Assembly (NCBI GenBank): GCA_039000515.1
Contig: JBCFYV010000012.1
Span: 9,173,486-9,237,485 of the forward strand
Source: Timema cristinae
Taxonomy: Eukaryota > Arthropoda > Insecta > Phasmatodea > Timematidae
Length of the DNA: 64,000 nucleotides
Reading direction: 5' to 3'
Shown here: positions 22,691 through 34,250 of the stretch, piece by piece
How positions within the stretch are numbered: the stretch's first letter is position 1
How the letters are laid out: every line of letters starts with the position of its first letter
The notes under the pieces: model-generated
What the model saw: the letters and a program-made list of their open reading frames with translations, nothing else
Told to the model about the DNA's origin: nothing
Database searches by the model: none
Position numbers and translations under genes: made by a program

Positions 22691-23295
22691 TCAGGTTAGA
22701 TTATTTTTTACGGTCACAAAACTTTACTTTTTGTGTTCTAAAAGTATAAAAAATATTAATATTTGCGTATAGCTTGAAAGTTATTGATTTTATAAAAATA
22801 TGCTTCGAATAAAATATCTGTATTATAAATATATATATTTATAATGATAAGTATATATTTCAAATAGTTTCGGAGATATGATAACAAAAAATATAATTTA
22901 CGCATCAGACCGGAGCCGTTAAAGTCATTTTTCCGAAATATTGAGAATAGTCATTTTGTTTGGAATATTTATAAATGTTTAAAAATGAAATTTTATCAAA
23001 ATTGTTGGGTCCGATTTTGAGAAACACGACTTTTTCTCTTGTTACCCTAATTTTAGGGTTAAATGTCCAATTCCAACCCCCCACCCCCACCCCACTCCCC
23101 CGGGGCAACCTTATGAAAATGCTAGATACCAAATCTTAGTCCAATTGGTAAAATAGTTTAGGCTCAAGTTGGAGGTACAGACAGACAGAAATTCAAAAAA
23201 CACTTTTTAGGATTTGGGGGGTTATGAAACGTCGACATCCATCTAAATCTCGAGTTTGATTTTTTTGACGATCACAATACTTTCTCTGCCTGTAA
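22690..23295. repeat. unclassified dispersed repeat, copy 2
   Basis: It carries TCCGATTTTGAGAAACACGA, AACCTTATGAAAATGCTAGA, CAATTGGTAAAATAGTTTAG and GGGGTTATGAAACGTCGACA. It ends near CTGTAAGATAGCGGAAG. It lies head-to-tail with copy 1, which also has a CGTCGACATCCATC junction, so the two form an old tandem pair. Confidence 0.75.
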
Positions 23296-23429
23296 GATAG
23301 CGGAAGTAAAAACATACATTTTACTACTTGGTTTACAAATAATTAACCTTGCCTAAGGGTAGGAGAACAAAACTACACATCCGACCCTAGGGTCTATATA
23401 GTAATTAATTTAAAACCAGGGTCAAACCC

Positions 23430-23545
23430 TTTACAAATAGTCCAATATCTTTGTCAGCACCTACCGGAATCGAACCAAAGTCCCCCCTGAGCTGGCAGAT
23501 AATCATTATAACCCTGAGAAACTACTTGCGGTGGGCAAAATAGCT
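23430..23545 (-). mobile_element. possible degenerate SINE head
   Basis: An inverted B-box-like ACCGGAATCGAACCAAAGTC is followed by a reversed head-like stretch ending CTTGCGGTGGGC. Nothing else of the element remains. Confidence 0.35.
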
Positions 23546-23563
23546 AATTAGAAATTGTTTACA

Positions 23564-23702
23564 TCTATAATAATAAAAGGAAGTGTTTGTATATGTGCGT
23601 TTGTTTGTGTGCGATGCCCAGGAAAATCTAAGGCACGCAGAGATTTGAAATTTTTAACTAATTTTTGAAAGGGTTACGGGCAACGCAGTGCGGGATTGAT
23701 AG
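23564..23702 (+). mobile_element. mini Helitron-like or related non-autonomous element
   Basis: It starts TCTATAATAATAAAAGGAAG and ends with GGGCAACGCAGTGCGGGATT then GATAGTT, a compact version of elements with a TCTATA...AATAAAA left end and a GGGCAACGCMGKGYGGG hairpin region near the right end. It holds no genes. Confidence 0.45.
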
Positions 23703-23803
23703 TTAGGAATAAAAGCTATTCAAATGTATATGTTTTTATTATGAAAAAAAGATAAATACTTAGAAAACTGTCATTGTCAAATTTTCCAGAGTTGTAGCCA
23801 TAT

Positions 23804-23808
<5 letters not shown>

Positions 23809-23849
<41 letters not shown>

Positions 23850-23850
23850 G
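23809..23850. repeat. (GT)n microsatellite
   Basis: A GT run passes into GTAT units. Confidence 0.95.
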
Positions 23851-24292
23851 TAGGGGAAAGAGAGTATCGGGTATCTATGTGGTATATTATTTTTTTTAAA
23901 TCAAAATTTAGTTTATGTTTGTGTGTAGTAGGGAATATAGGGTAGGTAGTTTATGTTTGGAATGATAATTTTTTTTTAAAAAATTTATTTTCTCTATAAA
24001 TCTACTTAAAAAGAATTGTCTAGTTAAACGGAGATTCCTTCTGGAAAACCTGGAAAATATTGATAATTTCACATAAATAAAAAAGTAAACTCTGATTACA
24101 GTATTTGTTAAATATTTTCTCCTCATACAGAGATAATATAGCAGGGAATTTAGTATTATATGGTTTATGTTACAGTCTGAATATGCGAAGAAGAAACTTT
24201 GAGGATATGCACTTTTTTACGATCTACATTTATGTTATTTTACTATATTATTAGTAATATTTACATATTTTAATTGTAAAAAAACCACATCT

Positions 24293-24515
24293 GTGGCCGC
24301 GTGGTCTAAGGTGGTACTTTTTCAATAGACTAGACTGACAATGACGAGGAGATCGTAGTTCTATCCTTTTCTGGTATACTGAGAGTGGTTTTTCATAAAT
24401 TGCTTCTCACTCTCTTTCCCCGCAAATGTGCGTACACTTCCTATAATATCAACCTTCTTCATACTTAACCCATTAGCGTATAAACAGAATGAGTGGTAAG
24501 ACGTGGTGCTAAAAT
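24293..24515 (+). mobile_element. SINE, type C
   Basis: The head GTGGCCGCGTGGTCTAAGG, the body word CGCAAATGTGCGTACACTTC and the 3' end AGTGGTAAGACGTGGTGCTA are present. The B box is damaged (AGTTCTATCC). Confidence 0.85.
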
Positions 24516-24723
24516 TTAACTTTCAAAAATTATCTTAGTATTTAAATCAGACAATAGATCGTTTAGAAAGTGAACGTTAAATACCTACAATTTTATTTAG
24601 AAAGAAGGTACTAAATAATAATTAAGTTTTATCCCAAGACATCATACGACAGCGTTGATATCCGTTGAGGTAAGGGTGCTAGGTTCGATTCTTGGTCTGG
24701 TCAAAAAATTTCACATGGGAAAA

Positions 24724-25968
24724 ATTGAATGCTCCCCTATTCCCATGGATGAATTGATGGGTTATTGAATGTTCCCCTATTCACATGGATGATTGATGGG
24801 CGATTGAATGTTCTCCTACTCCCATGGATGAATTGATGGGCGATTGAATGTTCCCCTATTCCCATGGATGAATTGATGGGCGATTGAATGTTCTCCTATT
24901 CACATGGATGAATTGATGTGCGATTGAATGTTCCCCTATTCACATGGATGAGTTGATGGGCGATTGAATGTTTCCCTATTCCCATGGATGAATTGATGGG
25001 CGATTGAATGTTCCCCTATTCCCATGGATGAGTTGATGGGCGATTGAATGTTCCCCTATTCCCATGGATGAATTGATGGGCGATTGAATGTTCCCCTATT
25101 CCCATGGATGAATTGATGGGCGATTGAATGTTCCCCTATTCACATGGATGAATTGATGGGTGATTGAATGTTCCCCTATTCACATGGATGAGTTGATGGG
25201 CGATTGAATGTTCCCCTATTCCATGGATGAATTGATGGGTTATTGAATGTTCCCCTATTCACATGGATGAATTGATGGGTTATTGAATGTTCCCCTATTC
25301 ACATGGATAGTTGATGGGCGATTGAATGTTCCCCTATTTCCATGGATGAATTGATGGGTTATTGAATGTTCCCCTATTCACATGGATGAATTGATGGGTT
25401 ATTGAATGTTCCCCTATTCACATGGATGAGTTGATGGGCGATTGAATGTTCCCCTATTTCCATGGATGAATTGATGGGTATTGAATGTTCCCCTATTCAC
25501 ATGGATGAATTGATGGGTTATTGAATGTTCCCCTATTCACATGGATGAATTGATGGGTTATTGAATGTTCCCCTATTCCCATGGATGAATTGATGGGCGA
25601 TTGAATGTTCCCCTATTCCCATGGATGAATTGATGGCGATTGAATGTTCCCCTATTCACATGGATGAATTGATGGGTGATTGAATGTTCCCCTATTCACA
25701 TGGATGAGTTTGATGGGCGATTGAATGTTCCCCTATTTCCATGGATGAATTGATGGGCGATTGAATGTTCCCCTATTTCCATGGATGAATTGATGGGTTA
25801 TTGAATGTTCCCCTATTCACATGGATGAGTTGATGGGCGATTGAATGTTCTCCTACTCCCATGGATGAATTGATGGGCGATTGAATGTTCCCCTATTCCC
25901 ATGGATGAATTGATGGGCGATTGAATGTTCCCCTATTCCCATGGATGAATTGATGGGCGATTGAATGG
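24724..25968. repeat. second 40-bp minisatellite, about 31 copies
   Basis: The unit is CGATTGAATGTTCCCCTATT followed by CCCATGGATGAATTGATGGG. Variable sites are CCCATGG, CACATGG or TCCATGG, GATGAATTG or GATGAGTTG, and GGGCGATT or GGGTTATT; several units have 1-bp deletions. CCCAT and ATGGG within the unit can pair. It shares only its period, not its sequence, with the array at 625. A degenerate B-box-like GCTAGGTTCGATTCTTGG lies just to its left. Reverse-strand open frames through it are artefacts. Confidence 0.97.
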
Positions 25969-26179
25969 GTGTTATGTCTTTTACAGAATAGAGTAAGTTT
26001 TTATAGTGTGTTGGTTTAGTCAGTTGGTCCAGAAAGCGCACATTTAAATACCCTTAGTAATAATAACTTTGTCAAGACGCCGTTTAACACATTGATGCAC
26101 TGGGTCTGTTTATTTATACTCTAGCTAGACCAGAATAGTAGACATAATAATATGACATCCAGTTGTATTTGTGTGTGTA

Positions 26180-26300
26180 TAAAATGTGGCATACTCATAT
26201 ATATATGGCTCAGCTTGCGATCGATTCATAAACTCAGTCCACAGAGAGAAATAAAGTTTTCATTATTCCAGTGACGTCACAGGCCAGGCTTTAGGACGTG
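26180..26300 (+). promoter_or_regulatory. possible LTR-like promoter/poly(A) fragment
   Basis: TATATATATGG is followed about 30 bp later by AAACTCAGTCC (initiator-like), then AATAAAG and a T-rich stretch. This compact TATA-initiator-poly(A) order is usual in gypsy-type LTRs. No second LTR, primer site or pol gene was found. Confidence 0.22.
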
Positions 26301-26589
26301 TCATGCGGGTAGCCTAGCCTTCAACTCCGGCCCCTGTACGCGCGTCGAATAATTGAACAGCTTAGTGCTATAACCGTTCAAATCCATGAGTATTTTTAAA
26401 TATAATATATTATTCTGTCTTTATTAACTGCTATGGCCGTAAACTACTTGAAACTACTAAGTCTAAGGGAGCAGAATAAAGAGAATGCATACTAATATTC
26501 ACCCAAATGGAGGATTTAAGATAGTAATATGAATAATAAAACAATTCATTGCAATTCACACTAGTATGAACGCAGAATAAACGTTAAGA

Positions 26590-26790
26590 TCGTCTAATTA
26601 GTTTGGTTTGCCGATGATGGGGAGGTCGGCGTTCAAATACCGGCTGGATGTACTGAGGTTGGTATTCCCTAAATGGTTTATCCCTCTTCTTCCACCCATA
26701 TGTGAGTGGACTACATCTCCTCTGAATTATATTTTTCCCATCCCTACCTCATAAGACCCAGTAAATTTGTATAGACCAACGCGGTGCGAA
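26590..26790 (+). mobile_element. degenerate SINE
   Basis: GATGATGGGGAGGTCGGCGT, the B box GTTCAAATACCGGC and the type C body (CCTAAATGGTTTATCCCTC) are recognisable. The 3' end is eroded. Confidence 0.7.
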
Positions 26791-27195
26791 ATAAACAAAC
26801 TTTGTAGCATACAAACTTTTTGTGGTTCTTAAAAGTACAAGTCCATTTCGTGATGTCACAAATCAAGAAAATAGTCGGCTGAACGTTTACGTTGCATGTA
26901 AAATGGATTAGAGAATTTATATTTTTTTAATTCATAATTTGTGAGTCAATGACAATAAATATTTAAGAAAAGGATAATTTTAATTTCAATTAAATGTGAT
27001 ATATTATGATATATGTTATAGGAAGAGTAGTCTATACTCACAGAGTTCGTTCTTCCCCCCTCTGGCAAAGTGACTACCTAGGAGGAAGAATCGTTATCCA
27101 AAACTAACCCTTTCTGCTGTGCGTGATCGGATGTATGACTACACACTTTTATACAGATACCAATAGTGTTAAATACGCGGTGTTGTACCATACTT

Positions 27196-27484
27196 GAGGT
27201 GACCTGGAGGTCTAGGGGTAAGGTGTCAGACTTCTGTGCTGGGGGCTGGGTTCAATCCTCGGTCCCGGTACAGATTTATCTGATTTCCAAACCCTTCCTT
27301 CACCTCTGACAAGACATCTTGTGAATGTGGGGAATGACAGGCCTCCACCATGGTTCGGATTCCACGTTAAACTGTAGGTCCTTCATTTCATCTCACAATC
27401 ACTCTACCATTACACATTAGCGTAAGTGCGTATAACCCGAATTGGTAGTAAGACGCTGTGCTAATAATAATAATAATAATAATA
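27196..27484 (+). mobile_element. SINE, type A, full length with 12-bp target duplication
   Basis: This is the best full-length type A copy. The head has an A box (TGGAGGTCTAGGGGTAAGG) and a B box (GGGTTCAATCCTCGG). The body has CTTCACCTCTGACAAGACAT and the conserved TGGTTCGGATTCCACGTTAA. The shared 3' end and (AAT)n follow. TGTACCATACTT flanks it at 27184-27195 and 27485-27496. Confidence 0.96.
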
Positions 27485-27567
27485 TGTACCATACTTTTAG
27501 AGCCCATATCATACTTGGATACACCTCTCTTAGGTAAGTAATATAACATTGCAGGTATGGGCTACAC

Positions 27568-27600
27568 CAGAGGTCCCCAAACTTTTTGTTCCTTAGAGCC
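27568..27600 (+). mobile_element. hAT-like terminal repeat (one end only)
   Basis: CAGAGGTCCCCAAACTTTTT fits the CAGNGGTYCCCAAACTTTTT form of many hAT ends. The partner end was not located; the AT-rich body up to about 28000 may belong to it. Confidence 0.5.
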
Positions 27601-28189
27601 CTTTCAAAACTTCGGTAGTGCGGTGGGCACCCTCACTCTTTCAACTAAATTTATAGCCGAACATAATTCATATTGCAAATAACACATCATAAACATACAT
27701 ATTATTTAAAAAAATTATGAGTTTAAATTTTTTTTTAATCGCATATAAAATAACACAAATGGTACACACGCAAAGTTAGTCCAGAACCAGTTTAAACAAT
27801 TGAAACCACTGTCACCAAACCAAAAGTCAATGTCAATAAATAAAAAAATACAGCTTTATTTACTGTTTTAATAAGACCAAAATAAATACACAAAGAAATA
27901 ATTTAATTACTCAACACCATTTTGGTGCTTAGGTACATTTTAAAAATAATATGTATTTTGTGTTTATTCAGGCAACAAAGCACTAGAATGATAGTTCCGA
28001 GTAATAAAATAGGCTTGCACTTTGAAAATGAGCCGGCAAAGAAACAGGAATGAGAGGGAGGGATTGGAAAGAGGGGAAGGAAGGGCTTTCAATCAGCAAC
28101 TTCTTGAGAACAACATACCTGGAGATAAGCACAAACTTGATTTTTGTCGGAAAACTGATATTTTAAAATTATTAGTCAAGAACTTTTCA

Positions 28190-28556
28190 GCTGTGGTCAA
28201 AAAGTGGCAGGCAGCTGTAAAAGGTTTGGCGGGCGTCATGGCACCCGTGGGCATACATCCCCTGGGCTACATCAATCTTAGCCCAGTAATGCAAAGAATA
28301 TCCAGTACTAATGTGCCGTTTAGTACGCCCGAATGTACTGATCGTACAACCTTTCCGTGGAGGTTCTATCCATGTCCCATTGAGATGAGGTGATGGTGAT
28401 AGTGAGTTTGAGGGTGTGGAATCAATAGAAACACACACCTGGTGCCCATTGGAGTAATTTTCCTTTCGGGAAAAATACCCGAGGTATCAGCCGGGAATCG
28501 ATCCCGGGACCTCTAGGCTCGTAAACAGGTGTACTGACCACTACCACCACTAGGCC
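28190..28556 (-). mobile_element. SINE of a fourth type (D)
   Basis: On the minus strand from 28556, a tRNA-like head CCTAGTGGTGGTAGTGGTCA leads to a B box GGGATCGATTCCCGG. A roughly 300-bp body unlike types A-C follows. Its moderate GC content and lack of stops produce open frames on both strands (for example 28022-28393 plus) with no protein motifs. A single copy is present here. Confidence 0.55.
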
Positions 28557-29630
28557 GGTTATCTTAGATAAATGCTACAGCTTGAAACAGATTTCGTGCC
28601 ATGTTGTGATTTTCTGTATTCTACTTTAGAAAACATTGGAACCATTTTACTATATTTAAAAATTACAACTAAGTAAAATAAACATTTTTTAAAATGATAA
28701 AATTATCAAACTGTTTCCATTTTCTTTGTTGTCAAGGGAAGAATGAAGTAAACCTTATTTCGATACATTTTTGCGGTTCAAGCGTAATCTTGTCCCTGAT
28801 TTCTCGGTCGAGATCGGTTTTTAGCACGTGTTCCTTTTATTAAATAGCTAACTCCCTAGAAGTCAGTTTTGTCATGACAGTCTTTAAGACGTGTATCAGC
28901 AAATTACTCATATACTACCATTTTGACTGTTATATGAGAACAGATTGATGTGTAAGTTTAAAAAAGGTACTGCTTTTATCTATCCAACTGGTTTATGCAG
29001 GTCTACACTTGACAAACGTTGCCATTGTTGACAGCTCTAATATAGACCTACATCTTTGTCCACTTATTTTCTATTATTGAGGTGTTAAAGTATCACGTAG
29101 GCATATTTTAGGCCATTATTGACCCCTTCTTCCTCCTTTGCCAGAAAAAATAGGTAAACACCCCAACTCCTCCTCACCCCTTCATGCTTATTTGTTGCCT
29201 TTAAAAAAATTACAGAAATAACCATCATTTTGTATGCAATTTATAAATTGCTGGTAATTATTAACGTAGAGGTGTAAATTCATGGTGCGAGATAATCAAC
29301 AATAAATACTATTGTACACTGAATTTAAATTTACAATGGTGTTTAGATGCTGTTATGGTTGTCATTTAATAATTATTTGGTGTCAAAATTACAATTTAGA
29401 AACTTTTCAGAAAATTGTTATGTGTTGAACATGTTATATTTAGTGAGATGTATGAAATAGATTTATAATATATTATATCATTATATATTTTAAATCCATA
29501 TTCAATTGAAGTTATGAAAAAGTTTTATTAGTGAATACATGAATTATTATAGTTATAGAAAATCTAAACCACTTTTAAACTTATGGTCAAGATCCTTGAA
29601 TCTATGTCGCCACACTTAATTATGTGTCCA
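28557..29630. other. AT-rich stretch without recognised features
   Basis: No gene, repeat family or RNA structure was recognised. Confidence 0.5.
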
Positions 29631-29634
29631 TTTG

Positions 29635-29795
29635 GGGTGTCTGGACACTGCTTCATTCTTACCCGTGTCTCTCTGTCTTACGTAAGCATTGTTCTGACCT
29701 CCCCCCTACCCACTTGTCAACAAAAATATGCAAAGTTTGAAACACACTACACCCTCAAGGTGCTTACGTAATATTTGATCACCCCATATGATATA
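29635..29795. mobile_element. possible MITE-type fragment
   Basis: A CTTACGTAAGCATTG word and the later GTGCTTACGTAATATTTGAT face each other around a C-rich centre. This pattern recalls a common animal MITE with ACGTAA motifs around C-rich tracts. The borders are unclear. Confidence 0.3.
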
Positions 29796-30247
29796 TTTTC
29801 AAATGTTCTTCTTACTGCATTCGGAAATTGTTTAAGTGGGCTGTCCATGTTAAGTTAGTTTGTAAGCCAAGAGTTGTGCTTAGAAATAAAAGAACACTTT
29901 AACGTAAAGGTAAGCGTATCAAGAAACGCCGTTGAGACTCATATTACTACCGAGAAGGCACATGGACATTTTTTACACCAGTCGGTTCACTAATTTGATA
30001 CGGAGGGGGGGGGGGAGAAGTTAAAATGAGTGGGTGGAGATGTGGTGGATGTGGGAGCCTCATAAATTCACAATGGTGAATAATGAGGGGGGATTTAAGG
30101 GAACCATATTTCACCTGTGCTCACGGTACGCACGACTAGACCAGTTGACATTAAGTTCGTGTCCGACAACAGGTTCTACTTGTATTTCTGACCGCTGTAG
30201 AATGGGCTGCAGGGTAGCCCTAGTATCCGCTGTAGAGAGAAAGAGCA

Positions 30248-30250
<3 letters not shown>

Positions 30251-30278
<28 letters not shown>

Positions 30279-30545
30279 GCACCGCGTCTTACTACTCATT
30301 CGGGTTATACGCACTTCGCTGATGTGTAATGGTAGGGTGATTGTGAGATGAAATGAAGGACCTGCAGTTTAACGTGGAATCCGAACCACGGTGGAGACCT
30401 GGCATTCCCCACATTCACAAGATGTCTTGTCAGAGGTGAAGGAAGGGTTTGGAAATCAGATAAATCTGTGCCGGGACCGAGGATTAAACCCCGGACCCCA
30501 GCACAGAAGTCTGACACCTTACCCCTAGACCAGCAGGTCATCAAC
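30251..30545 (-). mobile_element. SINE, type A, full length with 11-bp target duplication
   Basis: A (TTA)n tail, the 3' end, the body and the complete head (B box read as GATTAAACCCCGG on the plus strand) are present. AAAGAGCAATT flanks it at 30240-30250 and 30546-30556. Confidence 0.95.
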
Positions 30546-30779
30546 AAAGAGCAATTCATAGAATGATGTATACGGAAAGAGATGCTGATATATGTTTAAT
30601 TACAGCTTTCCATGAATTAAATGTGTTTTGTGACGGTTACAATGAAGACATTTTAGGTTACAGCGACCGTCGTGCTAATTTTATCACATCGTTTATAACC
30701 TTTGTGTTTGGTTATAGTCGTGATCTCCGTCTTACCTTATTTTATTAAGCACGGCATTATACTACCGTCAGGTATGCAC

Positions 30780-30955
30780 TAATTACAGTAATGTGATATG
30801 GAAAATGAATGGAAAGTAAAAAACCATGTAAGGAAAACCACCCTCAGTACACCCGACTGGGATCGAGCCACGATCTTCCCACCCTCTACAGTCTAGTCTA
30901 TTGAAAGAATGACCCCTTAAAAGACCCCGCGATCACCGAAGGGGTTGCGTTGTCG
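30780..30955 (-). mobile_element. degenerate SINE
   Basis: AAGGAAAACCACCCTCAGTA, the inverted B box GGGATCGAGCCACGATC and a head-side CTAGTCTATTGAAAGAATGA identify a reversed type C copy. Confidence 0.7.
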
Positions 30956-30999
30956 AGTTATCCGCGTGTTATTACTAATGTGTTAGGGTTAAGAACATT

Positions 31000-31400
31000 C
31001 TAGACTCTAGAGGAAGAGTAGTACGGCACGCCCGATGTCCAATAGGTCAGCAGATAGCCCGCAGGACTATTTCCTGTGGATTGACCTACATTTCACGACC
31101 TAATGATGGGGTATTTATCTCCCCCCTCAATTACCCTACTCGTTTCTACATCCAGGGAGCAAATATATTTGGTAACACGTCCCAGCTCACACCCCAATGG
31201 GTCAGGGATCCTACCCCCAGCCAATTATCCAGCCTTGATATTTGGACTCAGAGGGGGTAATAACCCAAAAGAGACATAGACCCCTCCTCAACGGGCCAGG
31301 GTTCATACACCAAACACACTAGACAGACTGCACTGAGACGCACGTATTCGCCTGCTACGTAGGCCAGATCACTATTGAGTGAATAAAACTAACACAGCGC
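31000..31400. other. unassigned, relatively GC-rich stretch
   Basis: Base composition rises compared with the neighbours. C-rich phrases are frequent (TCCCCCCTCAATTACCC, CACCCCAATGGGTCAGGG). No long open frame and no known family were recognised; it may be a body piece of an older repeat. Confidence 0.35.
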
Positions 31401-31429
31401 TGGGTAAAAGAAAAAGGTACATGTGTTCT

Positions 31430-31640
31430 AATTAGTAATTACACTAATGAGTTAGGGATTAGGATGGTTGAATTTAAAAGAAGTGTACCCACATTTGCAT
31501 GAAGGTAGTTTGGAAAACAATTGAGGAAAACCACTCTCAGTTCATCCGACTGAATTTGAACCATGATCTCTCGTCTTCGGCAGTCTAGTTTAATACTAAA
31601 GAAGCGCTTCAGACCATGTGGACATTGAAGGGGGTAACTG
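31430..31640 (-). mobile_element. SINE, type C, tail missing
   Basis: GAAGTGTACCCACATTTGCA, GAGGAAAACCACTCTCAGTT and a weak inverted B box (GAATTTGAACCATGATC) are followed by a reversed head. Confidence 0.75.
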
Positions 31641-31853
31641 AGTTGTTAAACCGCTTAACCGACCAATGATTCCATTTGACCATCACGGTAGTAAGCATGT
31701 CCTATGAGTACAACATATCAATTTCCATAATTCATGAGCACAACATTTATATTTGTTTTTAAGGTGGTATTAGGAACTAGATATTAGGCCCAGAATCCGG
31801 TGGAGACTACCCGGGGCCCTTTGTCGTTGAACGTTTGTCGTGGACTGATCTAG

Positions 31854-32060
31854 ATGAAGATTGTCAATGTCGTGGACGTTGTAACGACGTCCAAGCTGAG
31901 TGATCTTGTGACTGAACAAAAGTACACAGCAGATGAATTAAAAGCGGTTCAAACTAAATATGGCAGACATCTTAGTGCATATTTAAACGGGGAGTTTTGT
32001 GTGATTTGACCTTGTCGTTTTGAAACCTTAATGGTCCAAGACGCGTGTGAGTCAAAATGG
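31854..32060 (+). pseudogene. diverged solitary copy of the 57.6-kb small protein gene
   Basis: The ATG at 31854 opens 51 codons to a TGA at 32007-32009. Residues ~14-49 (KLSDL, Y, AVQTKYGRHLSAYL, FCV) align with residues ~22-59 of the 57.6-kb protein (KLTDL, Y, GVTTRYGRRVLALL, YNV). Directly after the stop the same frame reads PCRF, matching PARF in the other protein. The stop therefore appears to be a later nonsense change in a longer gene. The N-terminus is shorter and beyond PCRF the match is lost. No polymerase-like sequence follows here. It is called a relic from internal comparison only; the function of the family is not known to me. Confidence 0.55.
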
Positions 32061-32262
32061 AAAAACATTTATTGACCTGTGGAGGTGTAAAACTCTGCGC
32101 CCCACAATCGTGAATTTTTAACGCGTATAGCGGTTGGCAAGAAAGCAACAGCTATCAACAGCAGCAGCAATAACAACCAACAGCAACAAGGAGGTTCAGT
32201 GACCAGGTTTATGATTGAGTTTTGGTGATGTAAGGCCTGTCATTATCTGAACTTCAAAATGC

Positions 32263-32709
32263 TTAGAACATACTAACGTTTGAACGTTTGTGCCTCATTT
32301 GTATGTGGAACGTGCCTATATGACCACCGAAAGTCTTCAAGGTGTAGTTGTGGTCAATGGATATATAATTTACAGAGTGGCTAACCACGTTGGAGGTGCA
32401 CCACAGAAGTAAGGCCACATTTAATTCCGCAACTCTACTTACCACACAATAAGAGCGATGGAAGTCGAGAGGATAGAAGAATCTTACCTGTATGGCATGC
32501 CATGTGCTGTGTACAACATCCACAAAGGGGACATTCTGGGCTATGTACAGACTATCACCAGCCAACCTTCTGGACTCCGCAAGCCACCAACGTGACCCCA
32601 CCACCAGAGTCACAGTCCCCACTGAGTCAAGCAGTGGATACGTCCCAGTCAATATCATCGGACGAGGGGTCCCCCCAAATGTAAGGACTGAATAACCCAG
32701 AAAGCTCAA
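32263..32709 (-). other. 148-codon open frame, not recognised
   Basis: A minus-strand frame of 148 codons starts MSFLGYSVLTFGG and has several short hydrophobic stretches. On the plus strand the same DNA holds a 45-codon frame (32458-32595, MEVERIEESYLYGMPCAVYN) and, shifted, a Pro/Ser-rich segment (PPPESQSPLSQAVDTSQS). The DNA is less AT-rich than its surroundings. One strand may be an old coding exon, but no family was recognised on either. Confidence 0.2.
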
Positions 32710-33059
32710 GGCTTTGATAACATATACATTTTATACAAATGTTAAACTTAAAGGTGAAACAATACGTAACTACATCATTAGTTTGGACAGTTTTGTTGTT
32801 GTCTAAAGTCAGCCTATTATTTGTATTATAAAAAATGTAATTCTAAGTCACAATTTATGACATATATTGGTGGACAACGTGTGAAATTTAAGCACACCTA
32901 AGTGTAGACTGTTGCGGTCACTGTGCCTTAATATTATTACTGTTTGTGGGTTGCACAACCTGAATGGCTTGAATATTTAAACCCTGTGTTTCATTCTCTA
33001 AATGTTGCTGAAACACTCAATAGGTGTTGTAGTCACAAGATCCGAGTGTTATTATTGTT

Positions 33060-33335
33060 TATTATTATTAGCACGGCGTCTTACTACTCATTCGGGTTGT
33101 ACGCACTTACGCTAATGTGTAATGGTAGGCTGATTGTGAGATGAAATGGAGGACCTACAGTTTAACGTGGAATTCTAACCACGGTGGAGGCCTGGCATTC
33201 CCCACATTCAAAAGATGTCTTGTCAGAGGTGAAGGAAGGGTTTGGTAATCAGTTAAATCTGTTCCGGGACCGAGGATTGAACCCCGGCCGCCAGCACAGA
33301 AGTCTGACACCTTACCCCTAGACCGCCAGGTCACC
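33060..33335 (-). mobile_element. SINE, type A, full length with 14-bp target duplication
   Basis: A complete reversed copy, with head words CTAGACCGCCAGGTCAC at the right. GTGTTATTATTGTT flanks it at 33046-33059 and 33336-33349. Confidence 0.95.
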
Positions 33336-33404
33336 GTGTTATTATTGTTGTTTGTCAATAAAAACTAATAATTTCATGTTATTATTTGTAAAATATCCCA
33401 AATA

Positions 33405-33650
33405 CTTAAAACTTGATGGTGTAACACACAAAATTAATTTTGATAGTTAACTGGTGTAACACAAACACATATTTCAATTACAAGTGTCATGAAGGTGTAA
33501 CTCAATATGTGTTGGAAACGGTGTAAGCAAGTGACACCAAAATCCTTGAATTTTAAAACTTTAATGGTATAACGCACGCAAATTTCATTTGTAATCTTGT
33601 GAAACACCAACTTAAAATAATTATTAACTGGTGTAACACACGTAAACAAC
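33405..33650. repeat. degenerate tandem repeat around GGTGTAAC
   Basis: GGTGTAAC or close variants recur at about 33418, 33453, 33494, 33519, 33567 and 33628 with AT-rich spacers of similar wording (ACTTTAATGG, TTAACTGG). Confidence 0.7.
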
Positions 33651-34099
33651 AAATTTGTTTAAAAAAACCTAGCCGAAATCGTATATTAGTCTCTAGGTTC
33701 TGTGTTGCTACTATTTGTTGTCTGAAAGCCCCAAAGACATTAAAACATGAACTCCTCGTCTACCCTGAAAGGTATCAAGCTTACCTTGCGTGTTTCCACA
33801 ATGATGGCAGACCTCCTATGGGTGTGAGGTTGGAACTCATATTAGGTTATTCAATATTGAAGGTCAGAAGTATAGTAACAAGATTTTCGATTTGCTAGGA
33901 TCTCACATGGACGTGGCAATATAAGTGCTCTTGTCGAATATTGGCTAGCGAGTTCCCAGACTTTATGATCTTGACGTGTAGTACGCGTGCCAAGTTTTCC
34001 TACTGAGTGAGTGATGTTAGTTTTCCAGAAGTTTACAATCTGCGTTGTGTCTTACTATACGTCTGGGATATAATAAAGGAGGGATGAGGCAGGTAGAGA

Positions 34100-34250
34100 T
34101 GTGAAGGAATATACCCAAATTTTTGTTGAGGGGTGGTGGGGGAAAACACCCTTAGTAAAGGCAGCTGAGGTTAGAACTTAGTAAGGGCAGAAATTTGCCT
34201 GTTTTAGCAGAATTGACCAAAGGAGGTGTGTGTTCAATTAAAATGGAGTA
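34100..34250 (-). mobile_element. possible degenerate SINE
   Basis: ACCCAAATTTTTGTTGAGG and GGGGGAAAACACCCTTAGTA resemble the reversed common SINE body. No head or tail can be traced. Confidence 0.4.

Noticed and set aside
25853..26041. Reverse open frame of 62 codons
   Set aside because: It is mostly minisatellite unit read backwards.
28022..28393. 123-codon plus-strand gene
   Set aside because: More than half lies over the type D SINE body, and the opposite strand is equally open. No motifs were seen.
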